Below the pieces are notes generated by a model, which was given only the letters and a program-made list of their open reading frames with translations, ran no database searches and was not told the origin of the DNA. A program made the translations under genes and the position numbers. From positions 9,234 through 73,233 of the forward strand of contig DJOD01000039.1 of NCBI GenBank assembly GCA_002437115.1: a stretch of DNA of 64,000 nt, read 5' to 3'. The stretch comes from Prevotella sp. UBA6447. Lineage in GTDB: Bacteria > Bacteroidota > Bacteroidia > Bacteroidales > Bacteroidaceae. This document shows positions 8,794-17,744 of this stretch, in pieces. The number at the start of each line of letters is the position of its first letter. Within the stretch, counting starts at the first letter, position 1.

Positions 8794-9819
8794 ATGAACG
8801 TGGCTATTGTCATCTTGAACTGGAACGGCAGCAACATGTTGCGCCAGTACCTTCCAACGGTCGTGAAATACTCGCGCGACGATGCCGACATCTGGGTGGC
8901 CGACAACGCCTCGACCGACGACTCCAAACAAGTGCTGGAGCACGACTTCCCACAGGTGAAATGGCTGCAGCTCGACAAAAACTACGGGTTTGCCGAGGGC
9001 TACAATCGTGCCTTGCGACAGATTGACACGGAATACTACGTGCTGCTCAACTCGGACGTGGAGGTGACGCACGGCTGGCTCACGCCACTCATTGAATTTA
9101 TGGACAGCCATGCGAACGTGGCAGCCTGCCAACCTAAGGTGCTATCGGAGATCGACAAAGACCGCTTTGAGTATGCCGGCGCGTCGGGAGGATTCATTGA
9201 CCGCTACGGATACCCGTTCTGCCGAGGGCGCATCTTCGACACTGTGGAGGACGACAACGGGCAGTATGACTACCAGATGGATGTGCTCTGGGCCACGGGT
9301 GCCTGCCTGATGATACGCGCCAAAGACTATTGGGAGGCTAAGGGGCTCGATGGCCGCTTCTTTGCCCACAACGAGGAGATAGACCTCTGCTGGCGGATCC
9401 GCCAACGGGGACGACGCGTGGTGTGCATCCCCGAGAGCACCGTCTACCACGTAGGGGGCGGCACCCTGCCCAAAGGCAACCCGATGAAGACCTTCCTCAA
9501 CTTCAGGAACAACCTGACCATGCTCTACAAGAACCTGCCCGACGACGAGCTTGCCAGCGTCATGCGGATGAGGTGCCTACTCGACTACGTGGCCGCTGTG
9601 GAGACGCTGGTCGTCAACCGCAACTGGGGCGACTTCAAGGCCATCATCAAGGCGCGCCGCGCCTTCAATCGATGGAAGCACAAGTTTGACGCCGACCGTG
9701 AAGAGATACGCGCCACGAGGACCGTTAATCCCGTACCTGGACGTGTCGGCTTCAGCATACTGTGGCAGTATCATGTGAGAGGACTGAAGAAGTTCTCGCA
9801 ACTGCCATGTGGAAAATAA
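8794..9819 (+). CDS. Glycosyltransferase family 2 protein
   Basis: A 341-residue GT-A glycosyltransferase. It starts VAIVILNWNG, has the nucleotide-binding DNASTDDS, a YGFAEGYNRAL segment and the metal-binding LLNSDVEV. In the second half come WATGACLMIR and FFAHNEEIDLCWRI, the acceptor-side acidic motif of rhamnosyltransferase-like GT2 enzymes. No clear membrane helix, so probably peripheral at the inner membrane. It likely adds a sugar to a lipid-linked glycan; donor and acceptor are not predictable. It follows mtaB and is closed by the hairpin at 9861-9896. Confidence 0.88.
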   Translation: MNVAIVILNWNGSNMLRQYLPTVVKYSRDDADIWVADNASTDDSKQVLEHDFPQVKWLQLDKNYGFAEGYNRALRQIDTEYYVLLNSDVEVTHGWLTPLIEFMDSHANVAACQPKVLSEIDKDRFEYAGASGGFIDRYGYPFCRGRIFDTVEDDNGQYDYQMDVLWATGACLMIRAKDYWEAKGLDGRFFAHNEEIDLCWRIRQRGRRVVCIPESTVYHVGGGTLPKGNPMKTFLNFRNNLTMLYKNLPDDELASVMRMRCLLDYVAAVETLVVNRNWGDFKAIIKARRAFNRWKHKFDADREEIRATRTVNPVPGRVGFSILWQYHVRGLKKFSQLPCGK

Positions 9820-9860
9820 CATCTTAGAAAACGCCGACGAACCTGCCCATTGTCGCAGAA

Positions 9861-9896
9861 AGGCCGCTTGTCACAACGAGTGACAAGCGGCCTTTC
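9861..9896. terminator. Bidirectional terminator between convergent genes
   Basis: A perfect 14-bp stem (9861-9874 / 9880-9893), loop AACGA, with AA before and TTTCTTGTT after. It lies between the GT2 gene and the convergent TlpA-type gene. Confidence 0.85.
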
Positions 9897-9933
9897 TTGT
9901 TATTCGTCGTACGGTGCGACGATTTTCGAGTGC

Positions 9934-11064
9934 TTATTTACCTAATGTCTCGTCAAGATACTTATAGAAATCCTCGCTCTCACCCACGATGACCTTGCTG
10001 ATCTTGCCCTCGGGACTAACCACAATCTTGGTGGGGAAGCCACTGATACCATAAAGCACAGTGACATCGGGTTTGCCCTCGTTGCGCACATGGAGCCAAG
10101 GCAATTCGTGCTTCTTCACGGCATCGCGCCACTTTTGGTCGGTGTCGTTGCAGTCGATGCCGAGAATCTCCAATTTGTTCTTATACTTGGCATAGTATTC
10201 CTTCATCTTGGGCATACCCTTGATGCACCATCCACACCATGAGCCCCAAAAGTCAAGCACCACGGTCTTGCCCCTCAGACTGCTCAGGCTGATGTTCTTG
10301 CCGTCGATGCTCTTCAGCGTGAAGTCGGGAGCATCCTTGCCGTCGGCCACTTTCTTCTTGGCCTCTTCGCGATCGAGTGTCTTCTGCGACCGCATAGCAT
10401 AGTTGTCAATCAGGGTCTTCAGGCGTCCCTCGCGCACGGCAGGCGACAAGGCTGCGATGGCCTCCTTGTACTTATCGGCACTAATCTGGTACAAAAGATA
10501 CTGGCTGCCCTCATCATCAGGATGGGCTTTGATGTAGTTGAGCGAAGCTTCGGACATATCATCCTGTATTTTCTGATAAGCCTTGTCCACCACTTCCTCA
10601 AGCGAATCTTCATTGGCGCCCTGCTTCACCTTGGCCTGGTAATCGCTACTCAAGTTCTTGACCGCCTCATCAAACGGCTTGGTCACCTTGCGAGCCTGCT
10701 CCACCTGCTTATAGTAGCTGCTGCCGGAGAGCGTGTAGTCGGAGAGTGTGCCCGTAATCTTCAAGTCCTCGCCGGGCATGGCCATGGTCAACAGATAGCC
10801 ACTCATGGGCTGTGCGCCCTCACCCTTCGGATGGCGAATCTGCAAGAGGAGATTCTTAGGTTGGTCTACCTGGATGTGGAAATCGAAGGCTCCATCCTTG
10901 CCTATCACCTTCATCGTCTGGTCCACGTCATTGGTGAGAATGGTCTTAGCCACCAACGTGTCGTTTCCAAGTCCTTGCAAGTTGCCGGAGACATGGAGGT
11001 CGCCTGCCATGACATTCATGCTGAGTGCCAAGCAGGTTGCTGCTAACATAAGTTTTTTCTTCAT
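9934..11064 (-). CDS. TlpA-like thioredoxin-fold protein with DUF4369-like N-terminus
   Basis: 376 residues from the ATG at 11064; the ATG at 11073 only adds MFI before a normal signal peptide (MKKKLMLAATCLALSMNVMA). The N-terminal half, about residues 22-120, resembles the DUF4369 beta domain common in Bacteroidota thiol proteins. A helical linker follows, then a TlpA/AhpC-type thioredoxin domain from about 240 with redox CxxC in FWGSWCGWC (C277, C280) and a cis-proline region GISGFPTKIV. It is probably periplasmic or surface-exposed and acts as a thiol-disulfide oxidoreductase. Partner unknown. Last gene of a minus-strand run, 48 bp after the HD-domain gene. Confidence 0.85.
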   Translation of the reverse strand: MKKKLMLAATCLALSMNVMAGDLHVSGNLQGLGNDTLVAKTILTNDVDQTMKVIGKDGAFDFHIQVDQPKNLLLQIRHPKGEGAQPMSGYLLTMAMPGEDLKITGTLSDYTLSGSSYYKQVEQARKVTKPFDEAVKNLSSDYQAKVKQGANEDSLEEVVDKAYQKIQDDMSEASLNYIKAHPDDEGSQYLLYQISADKYKEAIAALSPAVREGRLKTLIDNYAMRSQKTLDREEAKKKVADGKDAPDFTLKSIDGKNISLSSLRGKTVVLDFWGSWCGWCIKGMPKMKEYYAKYKNKLEILGIDCNDTDQKWRDAVKKHELPWLHVRNEGKPDVTVLYGISGFPTKIVVSPEGKISKVIVGESEDFYKYLDETLGK

Positions 11065-11112
11065 GATAAACATATATTAAGAATTAATGTTTACTAATGT
11101 GCAAGTGCCCTT

Positions 11113-11757
11113 TCAAGCCTTTTCAGCACGCTCCAACTTGTCGAAAATGCCGTCGAACACCCGATGGAGGCGATCCTTGTCGGCAATCACCTCGCGCAGG
11201 AGCTTGATGCGCTTCTCATTGGGGGAGTTGGGTATCCACAGCTTGATGTAACCGTTGGCACCATACTTATTGTCCATGTGGCTGCTAAAACGTTCCCACT
11301 GACCCTTGCGGTCGAGCTCGGGATAGTTCTCCAAGCCATACTCAACCGCCCGCTCGAAGACTACACTGGGCTCCAAGTCGCGGTCGGCCTCAGCCACTAC
11401 CATGCCATAGATGCTGCGCGGCGCGTGGGAGGCCGAAGCCCTGTGGTCCTCCACAGCCTCCTTCATAATTCGCAGTTGCTCAGGCGAGAACCAGCGACGC
11501 AAGCGCACATCTGCGGCAAGGATCTTGCCGCCCGTGATATGGTGGATGGCGCGCGGCCCCTCCATGCCCAAGTCGTGATAGGCCGCAATGACATAGACCA
11601 TGTTGATGTCAGCACCTGTCGCGGGCACCAAGTCCAGGGCGTTTTTGATGACGCGCAGCACATGGCCAATGCCGTGGCTTTGCCCAAAAGCATTATAACG
11701 CGGCAGAATCTCGCGCTCCACAAAGCTCATGATTTCAAGGTTGACGTGTTGTTGCAT
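11113..11757 (-). CDS. HD-domain phosphohydrolase-like protein
   Basis: A 214-residue protein with HD-superfamily metal ligands in order: H in HGIGHVLRV (around residue 28), the HD pair in AAYHDLGMEG (around 62), a further H in AVEDHRAS and D in AEADRDLE. The family includes metal-dependent phosphohydrolases acting on nucleotides or other phosphate esters; the substrate here is unknown. It starts 3 bp after the menA stop, so it is cotranscribed and perhaps translationally coupled. No signal peptide; cytoplasmic. Confidence 0.8.
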   Translation of the reverse strand: MQQHVNLEIMSFVEREILPRYNAFGQSHGIGHVLRVIKNALDLVPATGADINMVYVIAAYHDLGMEGPRAIHHITGGKILAADVRLRRWFSPEQLRIMKEAVEDHRASASHAPRSIYGMVVAEADRDLEPSVVFERAVEYGLENYPELDRKGQWERFSSHMDNKYGANGYIKLWIPNSPNEKRIKLLREVIADKDRLHRVFDGIFDKLERAEKA

Positions 11758-11760
11758 GGC

Positions 11761-12714
11761 TTACTCTATATTACAAAACAATAGTATCTGTGCTGCGGTG
11801 GTGATGCCATACACAAACAAGTTGCGCGCTGTCAGTCCCAGCACTTTGTTGAGTTCCCTACCCTTTCCGATGTCGGCCATTGTTCTTGCGGTTGCCAGGT
11901 GGGGTACAAGATACAAGGAAGCAAGCAACACATAGCCGCCAATCTTCCACCAAGGCGTATCCAACTCGAGAACAAGAAAACTGAACAGGAATAATTCTGC
12001 CAAGAAAGGCAATATCTCGTAAAGTCTTTCAGCTAATTGCGCGCCCAAACGAACCACAAGCGTCAGCTTGCCACTGGCCAAGTCTTGGTCGCGGTCGCGG
12101 TAATTGTTCACCAACAGCAACGTGTCTATCACCAAGCCGCAGCAAACGCCTACTATGAGCACATAAATATTGAACCCCTGCCAGTAGACCGGCATGAGGA
12201 CATACCATGTGAAATAGACGGGTACGATGCCAAAAAAGACAAGTACCAAGACATCGCCCAAGCCTTTGGAAGCGAAAAAGGTGGTGTAGAGGAAGGCGCA
12301 GACTACACAGAAGGCACCCACGACTACCATCCCACAACCTCCATAAACAATGAGCGGCAAACCTGTCAGGCAAGCGCATACAGACGTGACAGCTATGGCC
12401 ACGCGCATAGCTGGCAAGGTGACCCAGCCCTCGGCGCAAGCACGCTTGGGGCCAAGGCGGGTCTGCCTGTCGTCACCTCCGCGCACAAAGTCAAAGTAAT
12501 CGTTGATCAGGTTGGAGTCAATCTGCATGAACCAGGCGAACAACAGGCACAAGACAGCTGGCATAACAGGGAAGCAAACCCACCCCACCGTCTTCACGGC
12601 CAAAGCCATACCGATAATGACGGGCACGGCTGCGGCGGAGAGGGTCTTAGGACGTGTGGCAAGGAGCCATGCCCGCAGGCTGTTAACATGGATGATTTCG
12701 TTGTTTGCTTGCAT
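11761..12714 (-). CDS. menA: 1,4-dihydroxy-2-naphthoate polyprenyltransferase
   Basis: UbiA-superfamily integral membrane prenyltransferase of 317 residues with about eight or nine hydrophobic helices. The two Asp-rich prenyl-diphosphate/Mg motifs are NLINDYFDFVRGGDD and NNYRDRDQDLASGK. The opening LRAWLLATRPKTLSAAAVPV is typical of MenA. It attaches the polyprenyl tail to DHNA, giving demethylmenaquinone, consistent with menaquinone-based anaerobic respiration. It follows the porin gene by 74 bp and is followed at 3 bp by the HD-domain gene. No other men genes are in the window. Confidence 0.9.
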   Translation of the reverse strand: MQANNEIIHVNSLRAWLLATRPKTLSAAAVPVIIGMALAVKTVGWVCFPVMPAVLCLLFAWFMQIDSNLINDYFDFVRGGDDRQTRLGPKRACAEGWVTLPAMRVAIAVTSVCACLTGLPLIVYGGCGMVVVGAFCVVCAFLYTTFFASKGLGDVLVLVFFGIVPVYFTWYVLMPVYWQGFNIYVLIVGVCCGLVIDTLLLVNNYRDRDQDLASGKLTLVVRLGAQLAERLYEILPFLAELFLFSFLVLELDTPWWKIGGYVLLASLYLVPHLATARTMADIGKGRELNKVLGLTARNLFVYGITTAAQILLFCNIE

Positions 12715-12788
12715 ATCTGAATAGGTTTTTCAAGTTGCCCTCACACCTCTTTCGTCGCCCTCACGACCTTAGCCAGACGGGAGTTGCG

Positions 12789-15143
12789 TCAGTTGAAGAA
12801 GTTCCAACTTACGCCAAACCGGAACACCCTGCCGTTGAGCGGGTAGTGGGGCGTGTAAAAGTAACTGCCGCTACCGTCGTTAATATGGCTCATCATGACG
12901 AAAAAGCGCGTGTGTTTGAGGTGGAAATTGGCATAGACATTGATGAGCGGATAGTTTCCGACCTCTGTCTTATGTTCGCCAGCCTGCACCGCATATTGTC
13001 CAAGCGAAGGCACATAGTCGGGAGCCTTGTACTTGGTGAAATAGCGCACATCTGCACCAAGGTCACATTTGAGCACATGGGCTATCTTGAACCTTAGAAA
13101 AAGATTGGTGTAAACATTGACCAAAGGCAAAGGCAGCGCCTCATCATCGGTAGACTTCTGCAGGGTAACCACACTTTCCCAGTTGAGCGGTCCGAAAGTG
13201 AAATCCTGCTTCAAGTCGGCAGTGAACACCGAAATTGGGCTTCCTGCCTGGCTGACGTGTACCGAATTGCCGAAACGTCCGTCATCGGTAACATTATAAG
13301 AGGTTGCAAAATAGGTGTAGTTACGAATCTCATCGAAGGCCACACGGAGCGACGTACGTGTCTTCTGGTAGCTAAGTACGCCCTGCGCGCGGAAGTGGTC
13401 AATCATCGAGAGGTCATCGTTGTCCCACCATGCGTGGCGCGACTGATAGTGACGGTAGTAGAAAGAGGGCTTCTCATGGTGATAGAAACCAGAGGCAGCT
13501 AACGTCACGGTGTCCTTGAACAAGGGAAAGTTGACATCGGCACCACCGTCCACATGAATCTCACCCGCATTGACACCGACCACGCCGAACTCGCCCGTGA
13601 CGTTGTAATGAATGGTCTTGCCCAGCGTTTTGACAAGCTGGGCACCCACGCTCAGCGCGTGCTCGTTCCAAGAGCGCATGGCTGTGGAATCGGGCAATGT
13701 GAAATGTCGCAACTCATGGGTTCCGAAAACCTTCAACCCTGCCTTGGCCCACTTGTTGAAGCCCTCCAGCAAGGATATGGCCAGCGTGTTACGCAAGCTC
13801 CAGTGGGTGGTCTTGTCGTAGATGGAATCGCCACTCAATTTCTCGGCAACCAAGTAATCATTCAAGTAATAATTGTCAGGAGTCTGGTAAGCCTCATAGA
13901 TACGGCGGTAGTTACTAAGTTCGAGCGTGTGGATAAAACTGGTGACTGGCACGTACTCATCCTTGAGCCATGAGGTGTCTTGTTTGGTCTTGTTGGTAAG
14001 CGCGATAAGACTGTCTGCCACTGTCTTGCCATTGACAGCCACACGTTCTCCATTTGAATGCGACGGTGTAGAAGCGGCATTGGACACGCTGTCTTTCGCC
14101 TGACGCACACCAATCTTGGCGTTGTCGGGACGCCCCGCAAAAGCGGCGTTGAGATCCTTCGTATCCTTCTTCACAGCATCTCCAGCCTGGCGAGCCTTGT
14201 GCGCGGCCGCTACCTGAGCTTGGCGTTCCTTCGCCTCGCGTTGGGAGGCCATGGCAAACTTGCGCGCGGCAATCTCCTCGGCTGTCATCGGGACCTTGCG
14301 CTTGAAGCCAAGGCTATAACGCTGGGTGAAGAAAAGGTGCTGGTTGTCGTTGCGGTTCCAGTTGCGCGAGAGCATGGTGGGTATTTCCGAGGTCTGGAAC
14401 GACTCATCATACGACTCGGGATGAGTAATGTAATTGTCATTAGTGATGCCACCATTCTCCGTCACCTTTTGGTGGTTGGTCGACATCAGGAGATGCGCCT
14501 GGTAGCGGTCGCCGATGTAAGAGCCGTACATGGTGTAATCGAAATGTGACGTTGACTGACTGTCGTAATAGCCACGCCCATAAAGATAGTCGAACTTAAA
14601 GCCCACGCCAATACGTTTGCCGGCGTTGACGCCAAACTTTGCCGTGAGATGATCTTCACCATTGGTACGGTCGCCACAGTTGTTGTAAGTGAGGTTGGTA
14701 AAGGGCGACAAAGTGTTCGTGAAATGGAAATCCTGGACGGGCGTAATGAAATAGTCGTAGGGATCGGCAAACAGGAACTGGGAGGACTGACGACGATCAA
14801 TAAACACTCGCGCTTGACGCGGAGAGCCAAGATTGCCCGTGGTGTTGTATTCTCCACGCAAGCCCGTAGTGAAGAGCGTGTTCATATACATGTGCGACAA
14901 GGTGTCGAGCTGCGCAGGGCGACGGTCGCCAAAGCGGGGGTCAACCGTCCACACGTAGATGCCACGCGGTATTTCCTTGTGTCCCGAAGTTGAATCGGGA
15001 CGCTCGCGACGCTGGGATGCCATGGTGACATTGCCATTCTCATCCATCGAGTTGTAATTGTCAGCATCCGCACGTCTCACCTGTGCCGTGGCGGAAGCGA
15101 CAGCACAACACAGGAACAAGAGGGAGAAAAGAAGTTTCTTCAT
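12789..15143 (-). CDS. Putative outer-membrane porin (Porin_10-like)
   Basis: 784 residues from the ATG at 15143. Signal peptide MKKLLFSLLFLCCAVASATA, a proline/charged leader (REIPRGIYVW-like region with DPRFGDRRPAQLDTL), then alternating amphipathic strands rich in Y/F/N/G. The last residue is part of an aromatic C-terminal strand (FRFGVSWNFFN), as expected for BamA-inserted barrels. A charged Ala/Lys/Gln-rich insert near residues 300-390 (many RxAxxxQ) probably forms a coiled extramembrane loop. It resembles the Bacteroidota putative porin family. The start overlaps the stop of the upstream two-TM gene by one base (TGATG), so the two are coupled. Confidence 0.8.
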   Translation of the reverse strand: MKKLLFSLLFLCCAVASATAQVRRADADNYNSMDENGNVTMASQRRERPDSTSGHKEIPRGIYVWTVDPRFGDRRPAQLDTLSHMYMNTLFTTGLRGEYNTTGNLGSPRQARVFIDRRQSSQFLFADPYDYFITPVQDFHFTNTLSPFTNLTYNNCGDRTNGEDHLTAKFGVNAGKRIGVGFKFDYLYGRGYYDSQSTSHFDYTMYGSYIGDRYQAHLLMSTNHQKVTENGGITNDNYITHPESYDESFQTSEIPTMLSRNWNRNDNQHLFFTQRYSLGFKRKVPMTAEEIAARKFAMASQREAKERQAQVAAAHKARQAGDAVKKDTKDLNAAFAGRPDNAKIGVRQAKDSVSNAASTPSHSNGERVAVNGKTVADSLIALTNKTKQDTSWLKDEYVPVTSFIHTLELSNYRRIYEAYQTPDNYYLNDYLVAEKLSGDSIYDKTTHWSLRNTLAISLLEGFNKWAKAGLKVFGTHELRHFTLPDSTAMRSWNEHALSVGAQLVKTLGKTIHYNVTGEFGVVGVNAGEIHVDGGADVNFPLFKDTVTLAASGFYHHEKPSFYYRHYQSRHAWWDNDDLSMIDHFRAQGVLSYQKTRTSLRVAFDEIRNYTYFATSYNVTDDGRFGNSVHVSQAGSPISVFTADLKQDFTFGPLNWESVVTLQKSTDDEALPLPLVNVYTNLFLRFKIAHVLKCDLGADVRYFTKYKAPDYVPSLGQYAVQAGEHKTEVGNYPLINVYANFHLKHTRFFVMMSHINDGSGSYFYTPHYPLNGRVFRFGVSWNFFN

Positions 15144-15364
15144 CAAAATTTGATACGTAAGGCACTTTCCACTATCTTGAACACCACGGCCACCAAGAGG
15201 ATGAAGGTTCCCGTGGTGTGGTCAGACCAGTAGTAGATGGCCACGCCAATTACGGCAAGGAGCATAAAAATAATGTTCAGCACATTGCGCAGCCGTAGAT
15301 GGTTGTCCTTCGTTTCTTGCTCGCCACGGTGCCTGTGTTCCAAAAAATCGTTTCCGTTTACCAT
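15143..15364 (-). CDS. Small two-helix membrane protein
   Basis: 73 residues. A polar N-terminus (MVNGNDFLEHRHRGEQETKD) is followed by two hydrophobic helices (VLNIIFMLLAVIGVAIYYW and TGTFILLVAVVFKIVESAL) joined by a short loop, and a basic end. Its TGA shares a base with the porin ATG, and it begins 20 bp after the DUF4468 gene, so it is the middle gene of a tight three-gene unit. The family is common and conserved beside this porin gene in my recollection of Bacteroidota genomes. Function unknown. Confidence 0.75.
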   Translation of the reverse strand: MVNGNDFLEHRHRGEQETKDNHLRLRNVLNIIFMLLAVIGVAIYYWSDHTTGTFILLVAVVFKIVESALRIKF

Positions 15365-15384
15365 AGAGAAGAGAAGCTACGGTA

Positions 15385-16062
15385 TTAGTAAGCCAGGTTG
15401 AGAACCTTGCAAACACGTCCGAAGATGTTGTCCTTGCGGTCGATGGTTTTGCGGCGAAACTTGCCACTATACTTAGATAGTTTGGTGCCTTTCTTGCTGA
15501 GTGCCCACTCGTCGGTAATCCACTCTTCTGCCTTCGTCTCCATGCCCTGTGTGTCTGGACGCTCAAGCTCATACTGGTAGCCCATGCGTTCCATGGTGAG
15601 GTGCAAGTGGCCATCTGTTGCCTTGGCTATGAGTGTGTAGTTGAATAGCGACTGGTCGAGGTTGAGGGCCGTCTTGCTGAAGACGAGCCATTCCTGAATA
15701 CGCGCGCCTATCGTATGCATAGCCTTGTCGTCGATGGATATTTTGCTGATGGGTTTCACCTGGTTGGGCTCTTTGATGATGTCTTCCATCACGCCGCGCA
15801 CCTTCTCGTATATCTGGTCGGCTGTCATGCCCGGCACGTCCTTGTCGAGCGTGAACACGACCTTGCCGTCCACCACAGGTACCGCACCAGCAAGGTACTT
15901 GGCCTCCACAACTTTTTTCTTCTTTTCGAAGAGTGAACGGCGCTCTGCGTTCTGCACCTTCATTTGTTTGGCTTTTCCCTTTGAAGCCTCCCATGTGTTT
16001 TGCGCCATGCCCATCAAGGGGAAGAGCATCAGGATGGCAAAAAGTATTTTCTTCATTTTCAT
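15385..16062 (-). CDS. DUF4468-like secreted protein
   Basis: 225 residues; signal peptide MKMKKILFAILMLFPLMGMA, cleaved before QNTW. A Lys-rich linker, then a domain from about 60 to 190 (GKVVFTLDKDVPGMTADQIY, SKISIDDKAM, YTLIAKATDGHLHLTMERM) resembling DUF4468, an alpha-beta fold found in exported Bacteroidota proteins. A basic C-terminus (GKFRRKTIDRKDN) follows. First gene before the two-TM protein and porin, with a TAACTTTG box at 16086-16093. Role unknown, plausibly in the envelope with the porin. Confidence 0.75.
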   Translation of the reverse strand: MKMKKILFAILMLFPLMGMAQNTWEASKGKAKQMKVQNAERRSLFEKKKKVVEAKYLAGAVPVVDGKVVFTLDKDVPGMTADQIYEKVRGVMEDIIKEPNQVKPISKISIDDKAMHTIGARIQEWLVFSKTALNLDQSLFNYTLIAKATDGHLHLTMERMGYQYELERPDTQGMETKAEEWITDEWALSKKGTKLSKYSGKFRRKTIDRKDNIFGRVCKVLNLAY

Positions 16063-16085
16063 CCAATATTTATCTATCCAATAAG

Positions 16086-16093
16086 CAAAGTTA
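16086..16093 (-). promoter_or_regulatory. -7 element upstream of the DUF4468 gene
   Basis: TAACTTTG on the minus strand, 23 bp before the ATG at 16062. No upstream TTTG at 19-21 nt. Confidence 0.5.
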
Positions 16094-16222
16094 ATAAATA
16101 TTGCTTCATATCCGACACGGCAATCCTACTTTTAACGTTTATTTCAAATTTCCGTAATGTCTCCCCCGCATCATTTCTCCTCTCACCAGACAAACTTTGA
16201 ACCAACGTTAGCAAGCCGGTCA

Positions 16223-17140
16223 TCATTTCACATTGATAACAAGTCCCTCTTGGGCCAGCATGCTGTTGGGAAAGACCGATTGGGCTTCCTTGAGCAACAA
16301 TGTCTCGTCGTCATAGCGAGAACTATAATGTCCAAGGATCAAGCGACCCACATGCGCATCGCGAGCCACCATTGCCGCCTGCCGCGCCGTGGAGTGGTAA
16401 AACAGGCGCGCGCGGCTCTCTTGCGACGTGTCGTAGGTAGCTTCATGATACATCACACTCACCCCTTCAACCAATTTGTGCAAGGTGGGAATGTAGCGTG
16501 TGTCGCTACAATAAGCGTACGACCGAGGGGCATCGGCTGGCATGGTGAGACGACCATTTGGGATGACTTCACCTTCTTCCGTCTCCCAACTTGCACCATT
16601 TTTTATGTTGTTGATTTGACAAGTAGGAATATGATAGAAGTCTATCATGTCGCGCCTGATATGTGGCAACGTCGGCTTCTCACGGAAAAGGTATCCACAG
16701 CAGGCTATGCGGTGGTCTAAGGGTATGGTGGTGACCGTCAGGCTCTTATCCTCATATACCACTTGGCTACGCGTAGTGTCCACCCCGTGGAACACCACTT
16801 CATACTCAAGCCCAGGACAGAACATCTCAATCTGCGCACGAAGCATCGGTCCGAATTCTCCCGGCGCATACACATGGAGCGGGCTTGTGCGGCCCAACAT
16901 GCCAAAGGTTGACACCAGCCCCATCAAGCCGAAACAATGGTCGCCATGCAAATGGGATATGAACACCGACTGTATTCGCGTGAAACCGATGCGCAACCTT
17001 CTCAGTTGCACCTGCGTGCCCTCGCCACAGTCCACCATCATCAACTTGCCTCGTATCTCAACCACCTGCGACGATGTGTGGTGTTTCAAGGTGGGCAACG
17101 CGCTGCCACACCCAAGAATGTGTATCCTAAATGGTTCCAT
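16223..17140 (-). CDS. rnz: Ribonuclease Z
   Basis: 305-residue metallo-beta-lactamase-fold tRNase Z. It begins with the family's FRIHILGCGSALPT, carries VDCGEGTQVQLRR, the zinc ligands HLHGDH (about residue 63-68), a histidine in HEATYD and a C-terminal GHYSSRY histidine. It removes the 3' trailer from pre-tRNAs; fitting this, the tRNA-Lys here encodes no CCA. Start is the ATG at 17140; a TTG six codons earlier is less likely. It is 21 bp behind a lipoprotein gene in a mazG-lipoprotein-rnz operon. Confidence 0.95.
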   Translation of the reverse strand: MEPFRIHILGCGSALPTLKHHTSSQVVEIRGKLMMVDCGEGTQVQLRRLRIGFTRIQSVFISHLHGDHCFGLMGLVSTFGMLGRTSPLHVYAPGEFGPMLRAQIEMFCPGLEYEVVFHGVDTTRSQVVYEDKSLTVTTIPLDHRIACCGYLFREKPTLPHIRRDMIDFYHIPTCQINNIKNGASWETEEGEVIPNGRLTMPADAPRSYAYCSDTRYIPTLHKLVEGVSVMYHEATYDTSQESRARLFYHSTARQAAMVARDAHVGRLILGHYSSRYDDETLLLKEAQSVFPNSMLAQEGLVINVK

Positions 17141-17161
17141 CACCAACGACAATAGCAAACG

Positions 17162-17731
17162 TTACTTCGTGCGCTTGTAGACAAAGATGCCCTCCTTATT
17201 CTCAAGATAAAGCGAGTCGGCACTCAGCTGATCTATATTGAATGTGTCCTTGTTGAGCAGCAACTGCCCGTTCAGGATTTTCCAGGAAGTCCAAGGATGA
17301 GACTCCGCATCCACGTTCGACTTGACAAGGCCGCCTTCCAAGATTTCAAAGTTTTTGTCAAGGCTTGTCCATTTGCCAAGCAACGTAGTAAGGTTAATGA
17401 CCTTCTTGGCCGTCTTGTCGCCATCCAGCCCTGTCCCTTCAATAATGGCCAAGCGGTCACCGACGAGCAATCCGCCTTGCACGTCTTGCCTGCCCTCGCT
17501 GTCTTCATCAATCATGTACGTGACGGTGTCGCCCGCATCTGTGATCAACTCTACCGTGTGCATGGCAGTTCCCTCGCCACACACACCATAAACCGTACTG
17601 TCGGCAACGGTATCGCCGGCATGCGACAAAGTTGAGTCTCCGCCATGGGCTTTGTCATTTTTGCTTTGGCATCCCGTGAAGCACCAGGAAACCATAGCCA
17701 AGAAGGCCAAAACAAACGTAAGTTTCCTCAT
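17162..17731 (-). CDS. Lipocalin-like lipoprotein, unknown function
   Basis: 189 residues from ATG 17731. Signal peptide MRKLTFVLAFLAMVSWCFTG with lipobox FTGC (C21). After a Ser/Asp/Thr-rich spacer come two small beta-rich segments. The second (LLGKWTSLDKNFEILEGG onward, about residue 123) has the G-x-W and strand pattern of Bacteroidota lipocalin-like domains. The fold is inferred from pattern only. It sits 13 bp after mazG and 21 bp before rnz, so it is cotranscribed with them, but that placement does not reveal a job. Confidence 0.75.
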   Translation of the reverse strand: MRKLTFVLAFLAMVSWCFTGCQSKNDKAHGGDSTLSHAGDTVADSTVYGVCGEGTAMHTVELITDAGDTVTYMIDEDSEGRQDVQGGLLVGDRLAIIEGTGLDGDKTAKKVINLTTLLGKWTSLDKNFEILEGGLVKSNVDAESHPWTSWKILNGQLLLNKDTFNIDQLSADSLYLENKEGIFVYKRTK

Positions 17732-17744
17732 AATAATACTAAAT